Origin: Gammaproteobacteria bacterium
GTDB taxonomy: Bacteria > Pseudomonadota > Gammaproteobacteria > Arenicellales > Poriferihabitantaceae
NCBI GenBank assembly: GCA_020027415.1
Contig: JAHRAW010000202.1
Coordinates: 1-5,871 of the forward strand
Direction of reading: 5' to 3'
Length of the DNA stretch: 5,871 nt
Part shown: piece after piece, positions 1-5,743 of the stretch
Numbering within the stretch: position 1 is the stretch's first letter
Layout: each line of letters opens with the position of its first letter
Program-made: the position numbers and the translations under genes
The notes under the pieces: generated by a model
What the model was told of the DNA's origin: nothing
What the model saw: the letters and a program-made list of their open reading frames with translations, nothing else
Databases searched by the model: none

Positions 1-49
1 TTTGGGGGGAATTGGGGTTCTCGCATGGAGTTTCCAGATTAAACCGAGC

Positions 50-108
50 GCGGGAATGATGGGGTGTGGGGCGGAAATGACGATGGTAGGGCTGGCGGAA
101 TGACGGGG
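50..108. repeat. three degenerate copies of a GCGGGAATGACGGGG-like unit in gene-free 1-121
   Basis: Related units start at about 50 (GCGGGAATGATGGGG), 71 (GCGGAAATGACGATGG) and 95 (GCGGAATGACGGGG), with their shared AATGA cores 21 and 23 bp apart. Read on the minus strand they resemble the GTCATTCCCGC-type intergenic repeats known from many proteobacterial genomes; that likeness is from memory. No inverted partner is visible, so this looks like a decayed direct-repeat cluster, not a mobile element. The rest of 1-121, which lies downstream of adk, shows no gene and no hairpin plus T-run terminator. Confidence 0.5.
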
Positions 109-121
109 TATAGCCGCGCGG

Positions 122-775
122 TCAGTCTTTCAAGCCGAGTTGTTCGGTCACCGCTTTCAGCACCGCTTCGCTGGAGGTGGATTGCACTGACATCAATAAT
201 CCTTGCTGTTCATAAAACCCAATCAGCGGCGCGGTTTTGGTGTGATAAGCGGTTAGGCGCTGGGCGATGGCAACTTCGGTTTCATCGTCGCGCTGCAACA
301 CTTCGCTGCCGCATTGGTCGCAAATGCCGGCGACCGCCGGCGGCTTGCTGTTGAGGTTATAAATTGCCTGACAATCGCGGTTCACGCAGGTTCGCCGAGT
401 GGTTAAGCGGTTGAGTAGCACTTCGCGAGAGGTTTCCAAGTTAAGCACTTTATCCAGCGCGATGCCTAATTTATCCAGCAATTGATTGAGGGCTTCGGCT
501 TGCGGGATGGTGCGCGGAAACCCGTCCAACAAAAACCCACTCTCGCAATCCGCTTGTTGGAGACGATGTTCCATCAAGGTCATAATCAATTCATCGGCCA
601 CCAGTTCGCCGCGCCGAATATAGCCGCGCGCTTGTCGCCCCAATTCGGTGCCGGCTTCCACCGCGCTGCGCAGAATATCTCCGGTGGAAATCTGCACCGC
701 GCCGTCCATTGCCGACAGCAGTTTGGCGATGGTGCCTTTGCCCGCGCCGGGCGCGCCCAGTAAAATCAGTTTCAT
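122..775 (-). CDS. adk: adenylate kinase with four-cysteine (zinc-type) lid
   Basis: Cytoplasmic nucleoside monophosphate kinase: ATP + AMP to 2 ADP. The 217-residue protein has the family's usual long-form length. Visible motifs are the P-loop GAPGAGKGT at residues 7-15, the AMP-site segment ISTGD at 29-33, DGFPR at 84-88, the arginine-rich edge of the lid around 124-128, and QRDDE at 161-165. The lid (about 125-160) carries Cys130, Cys135, Cys152 and Cys155, the arrangement of zinc-binding lids, although the first pair is spaced C-X4-C where the classical spacing is C-X2-C. The residue after GKGT is Ile; Gln is usual. The ATG at 775 puts the P-loop at the normal N-terminal position and follows the preceding gene's stop by 3 bp, so the two are probably co-translated. 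The family call is firm; zinc binding is inferred from the cysteines. Confidence 0.97.
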   Translation of the reverse strand: MKLILLGAPGAGKGTIAKLLSAMDGAVQISTGDILRSAVEAGTELGRQARGYIRRGELVADELIMTLMEHRLQQADCESGFLLDGFPRTIPQAEALNQLLDKLGIALDKVLNLETSREVLLNRLTTRRTCVNRDCQAIYNLNSKPPAVAGICDQCGSEVLQRDDETEVAIAQRLTAYHTKTAPLIGFYEQQGLLMSVQSTSSEAVLKAVTEQLGLKD

Positions 776-778
776 CGG

Positions 779-1186
779 TCAATTCTCCATTACGGGTTGT
801 TGCGGCAACGACGAGGAATGATGATGCACAATCGGTTGCGGCAGGCTTACATCCACGATAAAAGTGAATCGCGCCGCAAAGTTGCGCGCTTCTCCGCCTA
901 CTTCAAAATTCCAATCATAGACGCCGCTGAGACAATGATAATGGCGGGCGGCGGATACGCCTTGCACCACTAAGGTGTCTTCGCGCAACGCCACCTGCAA
1001 ACCGCGCTGTTCGGCAAGCCATTGGAAATACTCGGCGCGGCTGCGCAAGTCGCGCAAAAATTTGTGGGAGAAAGTCGGCAGCAGGATCGCGTGTTCGCTA
1101 TATAACGCCGCAACTTCGCGCGGGTCGCCACGATTCACCGCGCGCAGCCACGCGTCCAGAATTGGTTGTGGGGCGGTAAATTGCAT
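779..1186 (-). CDS. SnoaL-like / NTF2-fold protein (DUF4440 or CaMKII-association-domain type)
   Basis: A 135-residue soluble protein without signal peptide or membrane segment. The N-terminal half has the typical SnoaL-like pattern: W13, then N18-R-G-D21, then V25-A-A-L-Y29 and A33-I-L-L-P-T38. The C-terminal half has a beta-strand ARFTFIVDV (105-113) followed by IVHHHSSSLP (119-128), which matches the way CaMKII-association-domain/DUF4440 proteins end. Such folds bind small ligands or form cone-shaped dimers; some are enzymes, many have no known role, and no substrate can be assigned here. The ATG at 1186 leads straight into the first helix, but no Shine-Dalgarno precedes it. The stop is 3 bp before adk, so the pair should share a transcript, and the gene sits 69 bp after the channel gene. 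Fold family likely, function unknown. Confidence 0.85.
   Translation of the reverse strand: MQFTAPQPILDAWLRAVNRGDPREVAALYSEHAILLPTFSHKFLRDLRSRAEYFQWLAEQRGLQVALREDTLVVQGVSAARHYHCLSGVYDWNFEVGGEARNFAARFTFIVDVSLPQPIVHHHSSSLPQQPVMEN
785..788 (-). promoter_or_regulatory. ribosome binding site for adk, inside the end of the upstream gene
   Basis: On the minus strand GGAG lies 9 nt before the adk ATG, within the last codons (Met-Glu-Asn) of the upstream gene. It is one of only two recognisable Shine-Dalgarno sequences in the window. Its overlap with the upstream stop suggests translational coupling. Confidence 0.6.
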
Positions 1187-1233
1187 GGCAATTGATTCGC
1201 AAGCCGCGTACAGAAACTACTTACAGCAACGAC

Positions 1234-1256
1234 TCAAAGAAACCATTCAAAGAAAC
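1234..1256 (-). repeat. two copies of GTTTCTTTGA directly after the channel gene stop
   Basis: On the minus strand GTTTCTTTGA occurs twice (1247-1256 and 1234-1243), identical over 10 bp with a 13-bp period. The first copy abuts and slightly overlaps the TAG stop of the MscS gene (1256-1258). The rest of the 69-bp gap to the next gene shows no terminator. Confidence 0.6.
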
Positions 1257-2368
1257 TAAGGTTCGCTGCGCACAACCTGCACCGGGTCGGGCAAATGCAT
1301 GGTTGAGGTCGGGAATGCCAGTTCAGCGCCGTGCGCGCGGATAATCTCGTTAATGTTCAGTAGCACATCTTGTTTGACTTGATGAAACGGCGCCCACTGG
1401 GTGGTGCGCGTGTATGCATACACAAAAAAGTCCAGCGAAGAAGGGGCGAATTGGTTGAAATTGACGATGCAAAGTTGCGACTGATCAATGTCCGGGTGTT
1501 CAGCAAGCATTGCTTTGATCGCGGCGACGATGCCCGCCATTTTATCCGCATCGCAGTAGCGGATGCCGATGGTCTCGTAGAGTTGCCGATGCGTCATGCG
1601 CGACGGATTGACGATGACCATGGTTGAGAACACGCCGTTGGGCAGGTACACCGGGCGCATGTCAAAGGCGCGGATGCGAGTCAGCCGCCAGCCAATGTCT
1701 TCCACGATGCCTTCAATTTCGCGGTCCGGCGAACACACCCAGTCGCCGATGGCGAACGGGCGGTCCAGATACAGCATCAACCCGCCAAAGAAATTGGCGA
1801 GCACATCTTTGGCCGCAAAACCAATGGCGATGCCGCCAATGCCGCCGAAAGCCAGTATGCCGGAGATGCTGAAACCCAATGTCTGCAACACCACCAAGCC
1901 GGCGGTGACTGAAATGGAAGCGCGCAATAATTTGCCAACCGCATCCGCGGTGGCGACATCCACGCGCTGTTCCGGGTCGCCGGCGGTACGCTTGCGCGCG
2001 ACGAAAGTGCGTTGCAATCGCAGCGTCAAGCGCAACAAAAACCAAGTGATGGCGCCGACCACGCCAATCTGACGGATTGGCTCGGCCGCCGTGAAAATGG
2101 TCGCTTGCGTTTGCGCGTACGCCACCTCGGCGGCGAAGGTGAAGCCAATCACCCACACCAGCAAGGTGGCTGGACCTTGAATCGCCGACACCACCGCATC
2201 ATCCCACGGGTTTGGCGTGGCTTGCAATTTGTGGTGCACCTTTTTTAACGCATGGCGCAATAGCAGATTGCAGAGTAGGGCGATGAACACCACCAAAAAC
2301 GCTTGCACAATCCAGATATTTTCGCCGCTCCAAGCGGCCAGGAGGCGATAGATTTGAGTGTCTTGCAT
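1256..2368 (-). CDS. MscS-family mechanosensitive ion channel (YnaI/YbdG-like)
   Basis: Inner-membrane channel that opens under membrane tension after osmotic downshock. The 370 residues show hydrophobic helices at about 17-37, 64-84, 98-118 and 150-173, followed by the pore helix region 174-205, whose glycine/alanine-rich stretch (GGIGGIAIGFAAKD, 175-188) is the family's hallmark. The beta domain follows, with LDRPFAIGDWV (201-211), EIEGIVEDIGWR (217-228) and YLPNGVFS (241-248), then a mixed alpha/beta C-terminal domain. Five predicted helices and this length fit the medium channels such as YnaI better than three-helix MscS; that placement is from family knowledge. The ATG at 2368 is the only sensible start: upstream in frame there is no start codon before a TAA stop. 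No Shine-Dalgarno is seen, but a -10-like box lies very close to it. The gene lies 45 bp after hemL and 69 bp before the SnoaL-like gene. Confidence 0.95.
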   Translation of the reverse strand: MQDTQIYRLLAAWSGENIWIVQAFLVVFIALLCNLLLRHALKKVHHKLQATPNPWDDAVVSAIQGPATLLVWVIGFTFAAEVAYAQTQATIFTAAEPIRQIGVVGAITWFLLRLTLRLQRTFVARKRTAGDPEQRVDVATADAVGKLLRASISVTAGLVVLQTLGFSISGILAFGGIGGIAIGFAAKDVLANFFGGLMLYLDRPFAIGDWVCSPDREIEGIVEDIGWRLTRIRAFDMRPVYLPNGVFSTMVIVNPSRMTHRQLYETIGIRYCDADKMAGIVAAIKAMLAEHPDIDQSQLCIVNFNQFAPSSLDFFVYAYTRTTQWAPFHQVKQDVLLNINEIIRAHGAELAFPTSTMHLPDPVQVVRSEP

Positions 2369-2377
2369 GGCGGCGAT

Positions 2378-2386
2378 TTTATAGCA
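2378..2386 (-). promoter_or_regulatory. candidate extended -10 promoter for the channel gene
   Basis: The minus strand reads TGCTATAAA here, an extended -10 (TGn plus TATAAA, five of six matches to TATAAT). No good -35 is seen 17 bp upstream, where the 8-bp repeats lie, but extended -10 boxes can work without one. Initiation about 7 nt downstream would fall near 2371, only 2-3 nt before the ATG at 2368, giving an almost leaderless message. This would fit the absence of a Shine-Dalgarno. Inferred from sequence alone. Confidence 0.4.
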
Positions 2387-2389
2387 CGG

Positions 2390-2421
2390 TTACTGTATTA
2401 CTGCATTACTGCGTTACTGCC
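2390..2421. repeat. 8-bp tandem repeat, four copies, overlapping the hemL stop codon
   Basis: On the plus strand the unit TTACTGYR (YR being TA, CA, CG in turn, CC in the last copy) runs four times without gaps at 2390, 2398, 2406 and 2414. The copy at 2414 contains the hemL stop (TAA on the minus strand). Because the period is 8, the successive TAA codons fall in all three minus-strand frames. The array fills most of the 45-bp gap between hemL and the channel gene. Confidence 0.85.
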
Positions 2422-3694
2422 ACTGCGAAAAGACCGCTTCGGCGGCGGCAATGGTTTGATTGATTTCTTCCTCTCCATGCGCGGCGGAGATGAAGCCGGC
2501 TTCAAACGGTGACGGCGCGAAATAAATTCCATGCTTCAACATGCCATGAAAAAATCTCGTGAAACGTTCCCTATCGCAGGCTTGCACCTCGGCAAAGCAC
2601 TGCACCGCTTGCCGCTCGGTGAAGAACAAACCAAACATCGCGCCGACTCGGTTGATGCGCAACGCCACCCCGTTTTTTTTTGCCGCGCGCAGCAACCCGC
2701 ACACCAACGCCTCCGCGCGCGCTTCCAACTGCGCATAAAAATCTGGTTGCGCCACCGCGCGCAAGGTCGCCAAGCCGGCGGCCATGGTGACTGGGTTGCC
2801 GGACAAGGTGCCCGCCTGATACACCGCGCCATCCGGCGCCAGTTGCGCCATGATGTCAGCGGCGCCGCCGAGCGCGCCCACCGGCATGCCGCCGCCGATA
2901 ATTTTCCCCAAGGTGGTGAGGTCGCCGCACACGCCATATACGCCTTGTGCGCCGTGCAGCCCGACCCGAAAACCGGTCATCACTTCATCCATAATCAATA
3001 AACTGCCGGCTTGGTCGCATACCTCGCGCAAGCCTTGCAGAAAGCCCGGCGCGGGCGGCACGCAATTCATGTTGCCGGCCACCGGTTCCACAATCAACGC
3101 CGCAATTTGCGCGCCGAACTGCGAAAAAATCGCCGCCACCGAAGCAAGGTCGTTGAATTTTGCGATTAAAGTGTGCTGCGCGATAGCAGCCGGCACGCCG
3201 CTGGAATCGGGGATACCGAGTGTGAGCGCGCCGGAACCAGCCTTCACCAACAAACTGTCGGCATGCCCATGGTAGCAACCTTCAAATTTCACGATTTTGT
3301 CGCGCCCAGTAACGCCGCGCGCCAGTCTGAGCGCGCTCATCGCGGCCTCGCTGCCGGAATTCATCATTCGCACTTGTTGCACCCACGGCAACTGCGCGCA
3401 AAGCCATTGCGCCATTTCGGTTTCCACCACCGTCGGCGCGCCGAAACTGAGCCCGCCGGCAATGGTTTCCGCCACCGCTTGCAAAATTCGCGGTTCGGCA
3501 TGCCCCAAAATCATCGCACCCCAAGAGCCGACATAGTCAATATATCGCTTGCCATCTTCGCTAAAAACATAAGCCCCAGCGGCGTTGCGAATGAAAATCG
3601 GCACGCCGCCGACCGCCTTAAACGCGCGCACCGGCGAATTCACGCCACCAGGAATGACCCGCTTTGCCTGCGTGAAAAGTTGGTCATGCTTCAT
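2414..3694 (-). CDS. hemL: glutamate-1-semialdehyde 2,1-aminomutase
   Basis: PLP enzyme that isomerises glutamate-1-semialdehyde to 5-aminolevulinate, the last step of the C5 route to haem and other tetrapyrroles; cytoplasmic, normally a dimer. The 426 residues match the family length. Motifs in order: IPGGVNSPVRAF (14-25), the YIDYVGSWGAMILGH block (51-65), NSGSEA for PLP phosphate binding (112-117), YHGH (141-144), MDEVMTGFR with PLP-ring Asp236 (235-243), TLGKIIGGG with the Schiff-base Lys264 (261-269), AGTLSGNP (294-301), and APSPFEAGF near the C-terminus (393-401). The ATG at 3694 gives the expected short N-terminus before IPGGVNSP, but no Shine-Dalgarno is visible upstream. The codons for Ala-Lys-Lys-Asn (338-341) form a run of nine A, a slippage-prone site. 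The gene is the first of four on this strand. Identification is secure. Confidence 0.98.
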   Translation of the reverse strand: MKHDQLFTQAKRVIPGGVNSPVRAFKAVGGVPIFIRNAAGAYVFSEDGKRYIDYVGSWGAMILGHAEPRILQAVAETIAGGLSFGAPTVVETEMAQWLCAQLPWVQQVRMMNSGSEAAMSALRLARGVTGRDKIVKFEGCYHGHADSLLVKAGSGALTLGIPDSSGVPAAIAQHTLIAKFNDLASVAAIFSQFGAQIAALIVEPVAGNMNCVPPAPGFLQGLREVCDQAGSLLIMDEVMTGFRVGLHGAQGVYGVCGDLTTLGKIIGGGMPVGALGGAADIMAQLAPDGAVYQAGTLSGNPVTMAAGLATLRAVAQPDFYAQLEARAEALVCGLLRAAKKNGVALRINRVGAMFGLFFTERQAVQCFAEVQACDRERFTRFFHGMLKHGIYFAPSPFEAGFISAAHGEEEINQTIAAAEAVFSQWQ

Positions 3695-3770
3695 GGGTTG
3701 CGGTCTGCGTGGTGCTTGGGTTGCAAATCACTTGCGGTTGTCGTTCCAGGCAAATTTTTTTAAGTCACAC

Positions 3771-3792
3771 TAAGGCTAATGTAAGGCTAAGG
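3771..3792. repeat. 11-bp tandem direct repeat TAAGGCTAAKG, two copies
   Basis: TAAGGCTAATG (3771-3781) is followed immediately by TAAGGCTAAGG (3782-3792), identical at 10 of 11 positions. An 11-bp spacing places both copies on roughly the same face of the helix, so they could be regulator half-sites upstream of hemL, or simply a short duplication. Confidence 0.6.
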
Positions 3793-3814
3793 CGGTTTTC
3801 AGTCACCTAATTGC

Positions 3815-3842
3815 CACTTGCGCGGATGGGACAGCGCAAGTG
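3815..3842. repeat. 9-bp perfect inverted repeat, 10-nt spacer
   Basis: CACTTGCGC (3815-3823) and GCGCAAGTG (3834-3842) are exact reverse complements around a 10-nt spacer. No T-run follows on either strand, so it is not a typical terminator. Position between divergent promoters suits an operator or an RNA hairpin. The arm's first eight bases recur at 3729-3736. Confidence 0.6.
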
Positions 3843-3925
3843 AATAAGCGATGACAAGACGCTGGATGATGCGTTGACGCTCCTTGCCAACGGGCGATTG
3901 AAAGCCGGCGGCACGTCGCTAATCC

Positions 3926-3979
3926 GGGTGGGTTCTGGTTTAGGGAGTTTAGAGGTTAGGTTTTGGGTTAGTGTAAAAT
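3926..3979 (+). promoter_or_regulatory. G/T-rich tract ending in a -10-like box, candidate promoter for the pfp locus
   Basis: From 3926 to 3973 the plus strand has almost no C and contains four GGG runs (3926, 3930, 3943, 3965) and four TTAG words. It includes a 9-bp direct repeat, GTTTAGGGA then GTTTAGAGG (3938-3955). It is followed by TAAAAT at 3974-3979 (five of six to TATAAT), preceded by TG. No clear -35 is found at 17 bp. Initiation near 3986 would leave a leader of about 30 nt before the ATG at 4016. Promoter call is tentative. Confidence 0.35.
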
Positions 3980-4015
3980 GGCAACTTGATTTTGTCCACC
4001 GCGAAAACGCCAACT

Positions 4016-4411
4016 ATGTCTGAATTCACCGATGCCGAACTCGCGATGATTGGTGAAATGCTGCAGCAGCGGTATCGCAAGGAGGTGGAAATGCATCTGG
4101 CTGACAGCGAAATCGATCTGCACAATCGTAGCGCGGGCGATTCGGGCGACCCGGCGCAACGCCCGCGCCACCAACAACACGCCGCGCCGTTGAGTTGTCC
4201 GACCGTGTATTGGCATGCGCGCGGGGCTAATTTTGTCGTCTTCAAAATCGCGCCGCGCCGCTATCGCACCCAGTTTTTCTACACGCCCCACGAGCAGTTC
4301 GGCACCGGCATAGAGGAATACAGCAACCTGGATGAATGCGTCGCCGCGGTGTTACAAATGCAAGCCGACCACGAGCGGCAGCGCGAACCGGCGGACGCGA
4401 CCACGCGTTAA
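4016..4411 (+). CDS. uncharacterised 131-residue protein upstream of pfp
   Basis: I do not recognise a named family with certainty. The ATG at 4016 is preferred over an in-frame TTG at 3986 because the upstream codons overlap the probable leader and look non-coding; no Shine-Dalgarno precedes either. The N-terminus (1-35) is a charged, probably helical segment (TDAELAMIGEMLQQRY) ending in alternating acidic and hydrophobic residues. Residues 40-60 are a low-complexity, Gly/Pro/Gln/His-rich linker. The core (61-100) looks beta-rich, with CPTVYWHARGANFVVF and a basic-aromatic strand RRYRTQFFYTP. It is followed by a helix NLDECVAAVLQMQADHE (104-120) and a polar tail. There is no signal peptide or membrane helix, so it should be cytosolic. 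It lies 36 bp before pfp on the same strand, suggesting co-transcription. I have a vague recollection of similar proteins next to phosphofructokinase genes in proteobacteria, but cannot verify it. Real gene likely, function unknown. Confidence 0.82.
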   Translation: MSEFTDAELAMIGEMLQQRYRKEVEMHLADSEIDLHNRSAGDSGDPAQRPRHQQHAAPLSCPTVYWHARGANFVVFKIAPRRYRTQFFYTPHEQFGTGIEEYSNLDECVAAVLQMQADHERQREPADATTR

Positions 4412-4447
4412 AAAAATGCATGATTTGATTAACATTCGGCGGCGCCG

Positions 4448-5713
4448 ATGAGCAAACCAAAAAACGCTTTTTACGCGCAGTCCGGCGGGGTGACCGCGGT
4501 GCTTAACGCAAGTGCCGGCGGAGTCATTGAAACCGCGCGCCAACATACCGACCGCATCGGCAAACTGTACGCCGGACGCAACGGCATCATCGGCGCGCTG
4601 ACCGAAGATTTGATTGACACCTCGCGCGAAAGCGCCGCGGCCATCCGCAAACTGCGCGATACGCCGGCCGGCGCCTTTGGCTCGTGTCGCTATAAATTAA
4701 AAAGTTTGGCGGAAAATCGAGCGGAGTATCAGCGTTTGATTGATGTTTTCGCCGCCCACAACATCGGTTATTTCTTTTATAACGGCGGCGGCGATTCGGC
4801 TGACACTTGCCGCAAGGTTTCGCAGTTGGCGCGTGGCATGAACTATCCGATGCAAGCGATTCATATTCCGAAGACCGTGGATAACGATTTAGCGGCGACC
4901 GACAACTGCCCGGGCTTCGGCTCGGTGGCAAAGTATATCGCCATCTCCACGCGCGAAGCCAGTTTTGATGTCGCCGCCATGGCAAGCACTTCCACCAAAG
5001 TTTTTGTGCTGGAAGTGATGGGACGGCACGCCGGCTGGATTGCGGCGAGCGGCGCGATGGCGGCGGATGAACGAACTCAAATTCCAATCATCGTGTTATT
5101 TCCGGAAATTGCCTTTCAGCGCGATAAATTCATCGCCGAAGTGCGGCGCAAAGTGCAACAGCACGGCTATGTTTCCATCGTCGTATCGGAAGGAGTGCGC
5201 GACCAACGCGGTCAATTTTTATCCGAACAAGGCTTGGTGGATGCGTTCGGCCACGCCCAGTTGGGCGGTGCGGCGCCGGTCATCGCGCGCATGGTAAAGC
5301 AAGACTTAAACTACAAATATCATTGGGCGGTGGCTGATTACTTGCAACGCGCCGCCCGCCACATCGCCTCCAAAACCGATGTGGAACAAGCCTACGCGGT
5401 CGGCAAAGCCGCGGTAAAAATGGCGCTCGCCGGCGACAACGCGGTCATGCCCGCCATCGTGCGCGTCAGCAACGCCCCCTATCGCTGGAAAATCGGCGCC
5501 GCCAAACTGAGCCGCGTCGCCAATGTGGAAAAGAAACTGCCGCGAAACTTCATCAGCAAAGACGGCTTCAGCATCACCCAACGTTGCCGCGACTATCTCG
5601 CGCCGCTAATGCGCGGCGAGGCGTATCCCAGATACCGAAACGGTTTGCCGGAGTATGTGAAATTAAAGAATGTGGCGGTGAAGAAAAAACTTAAAGAGAA
5701 CTTTACGCCCTGA
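4448..5713 (+). CDS. pfp: pyrophosphate-dependent 6-phosphofructokinase
   Basis: Reversibly phosphorylates fructose 6-phosphate to fructose 1,6-bisphosphate with PPi as donor, so it can serve both glycolysis and gluconeogenesis; cytoplasmic. The 421 residues fit this PFK-A subgroup. Motifs: AQSGGVTAVLNAS (10-22), NGGGDSADT (112-120), PKTVDNDL (141-148) with the catalytic-base Asp145, MGRHAGWIAA (191-200), and SEGV (247-250). Two positions predict PPi use: Asp116 aligns with the Gly104 of E. coli ATP-PFK, and Lys142 precedes TVDND where ATP enzymes have Gly. Gly115 sits where many PFKs have Asp103. The ATG at 4448 begins just ahead of the first conserved strand; no strong Shine-Dalgarno is visible in the 36-bp gap. 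Donor choice is inferred from residues, not measured. The gene is followed by a small hairpin, 8-bp repeats and another small gene. Confidence 0.95.
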   Translation: MSKPKNAFYAQSGGVTAVLNASAGGVIETARQHTDRIGKLYAGRNGIIGALTEDLIDTSRESAAAIRKLRDTPAGAFGSCRYKLKSLAENRAEYQRLIDVFAAHNIGYFFYNGGGDSADTCRKVSQLARGMNYPMQAIHIPKTVDNDLAATDNCPGFGSVAKYIAISTREASFDVAAMASTSTKVFVLEVMGRHAGWIAASGAMAADERTQIPIIVLFPEIAFQRDKFIAEVRRKVQQHGYVSIVVSEGVRDQRGQFLSEQGLVDAFGHAQLGGAAPVIARMVKQDLNYKYHWAVADYLQRAARHIASKTDVEQAYAVGKAAVKMALAGDNAVMPAIVRVSNAPYRWKIGAAKLSRVANVEKKLPRNFISKDGFSITQRCRDYLAPLMRGEAYPRYRNGLPEYVKLKNVAVKKKLKENFTP

Positions 5714-5729
5714 ATTATCCGTTTGAGTT

Positions 5730-5743
5730 GCCGCTTTGGCGGC
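5730..5743 (+). other. short GC hairpin after pfp
   Basis: GCCGC (5730-5734) and GCGGC (5739-5743) form a 5-bp stem with a TTTG loop, 17 nt after the pfp stop. No T-run follows, so it is a poor intrinsic terminator; it could pause transcription or protect the 3' end of the message. Confidence 0.35.

Larger units (their letters stand above)
3695..4015. other. divergent intergenic region between hemL and the pfp locus
   Basis: These 321 bp separate two divergent transcription units and should hold both sets of promoters. No tRNA, known small RNA or convincing gene is seen. Reading from hemL outwards there is an AT-rich patch at 3752-3763 (on the minus strand TTAAAAAAATTTG), which is the likeliest core-promoter area for hemL although no good -35/-10 pair can be named. 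Next come an 11-bp direct repeat, a 9-bp inverted repeat, a short plus-strand stretch open at 3844-4021 without ATG, and a G/T-rich tract leading to a -10-like box. CACTTGCG at 3729-3736 repeats one arm of the inverted repeat. Confidence 0.7.

Noticed and set aside
2..103. Open plus-strand frame from the window edge, possible 3' end of a gene
   Set aside because: Only 33 codons, the second half is made of the repeat units, and no family resemblance is seen.
1596..2072. Long plus-strand open frame opposite the channel gene
   Set aside because: Antisense to a well-conserved MscS coding region; the translation lacks motifs and is typical of GC-rich shadow frames.
2390..2421. Octamer repeats as a CRISPR array
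   Set aside because: Units are 8 bp and contiguous, without spacers.
2673..2681. T-run on the plus strand as a terminator
   Set aside because: It lies within the hemL coding region on the opposite strand and has no GC-rich stem before it.
3815..3842. Inverted repeat as an intrinsic terminator
   Set aside because: No T-run on either strand, and both flanking genes point away from it, so nothing would end there.
3807..4013. 68-codon minus-strand open frame in the divergent intergenic region
   Set aside because: Ser/Pro/Arg-rich without recognisable motif, crosses the inverted repeat and G/T-rich tract, and runs against the candidate promoter of the pfp locus.
3844..4021. Plus-strand stretch open for 58 codons before the 131-residue gene
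   Set aside because: No ATG start or ribosome site, ends inside the next gene's start, and half of it is the low-complexity G/T tract.
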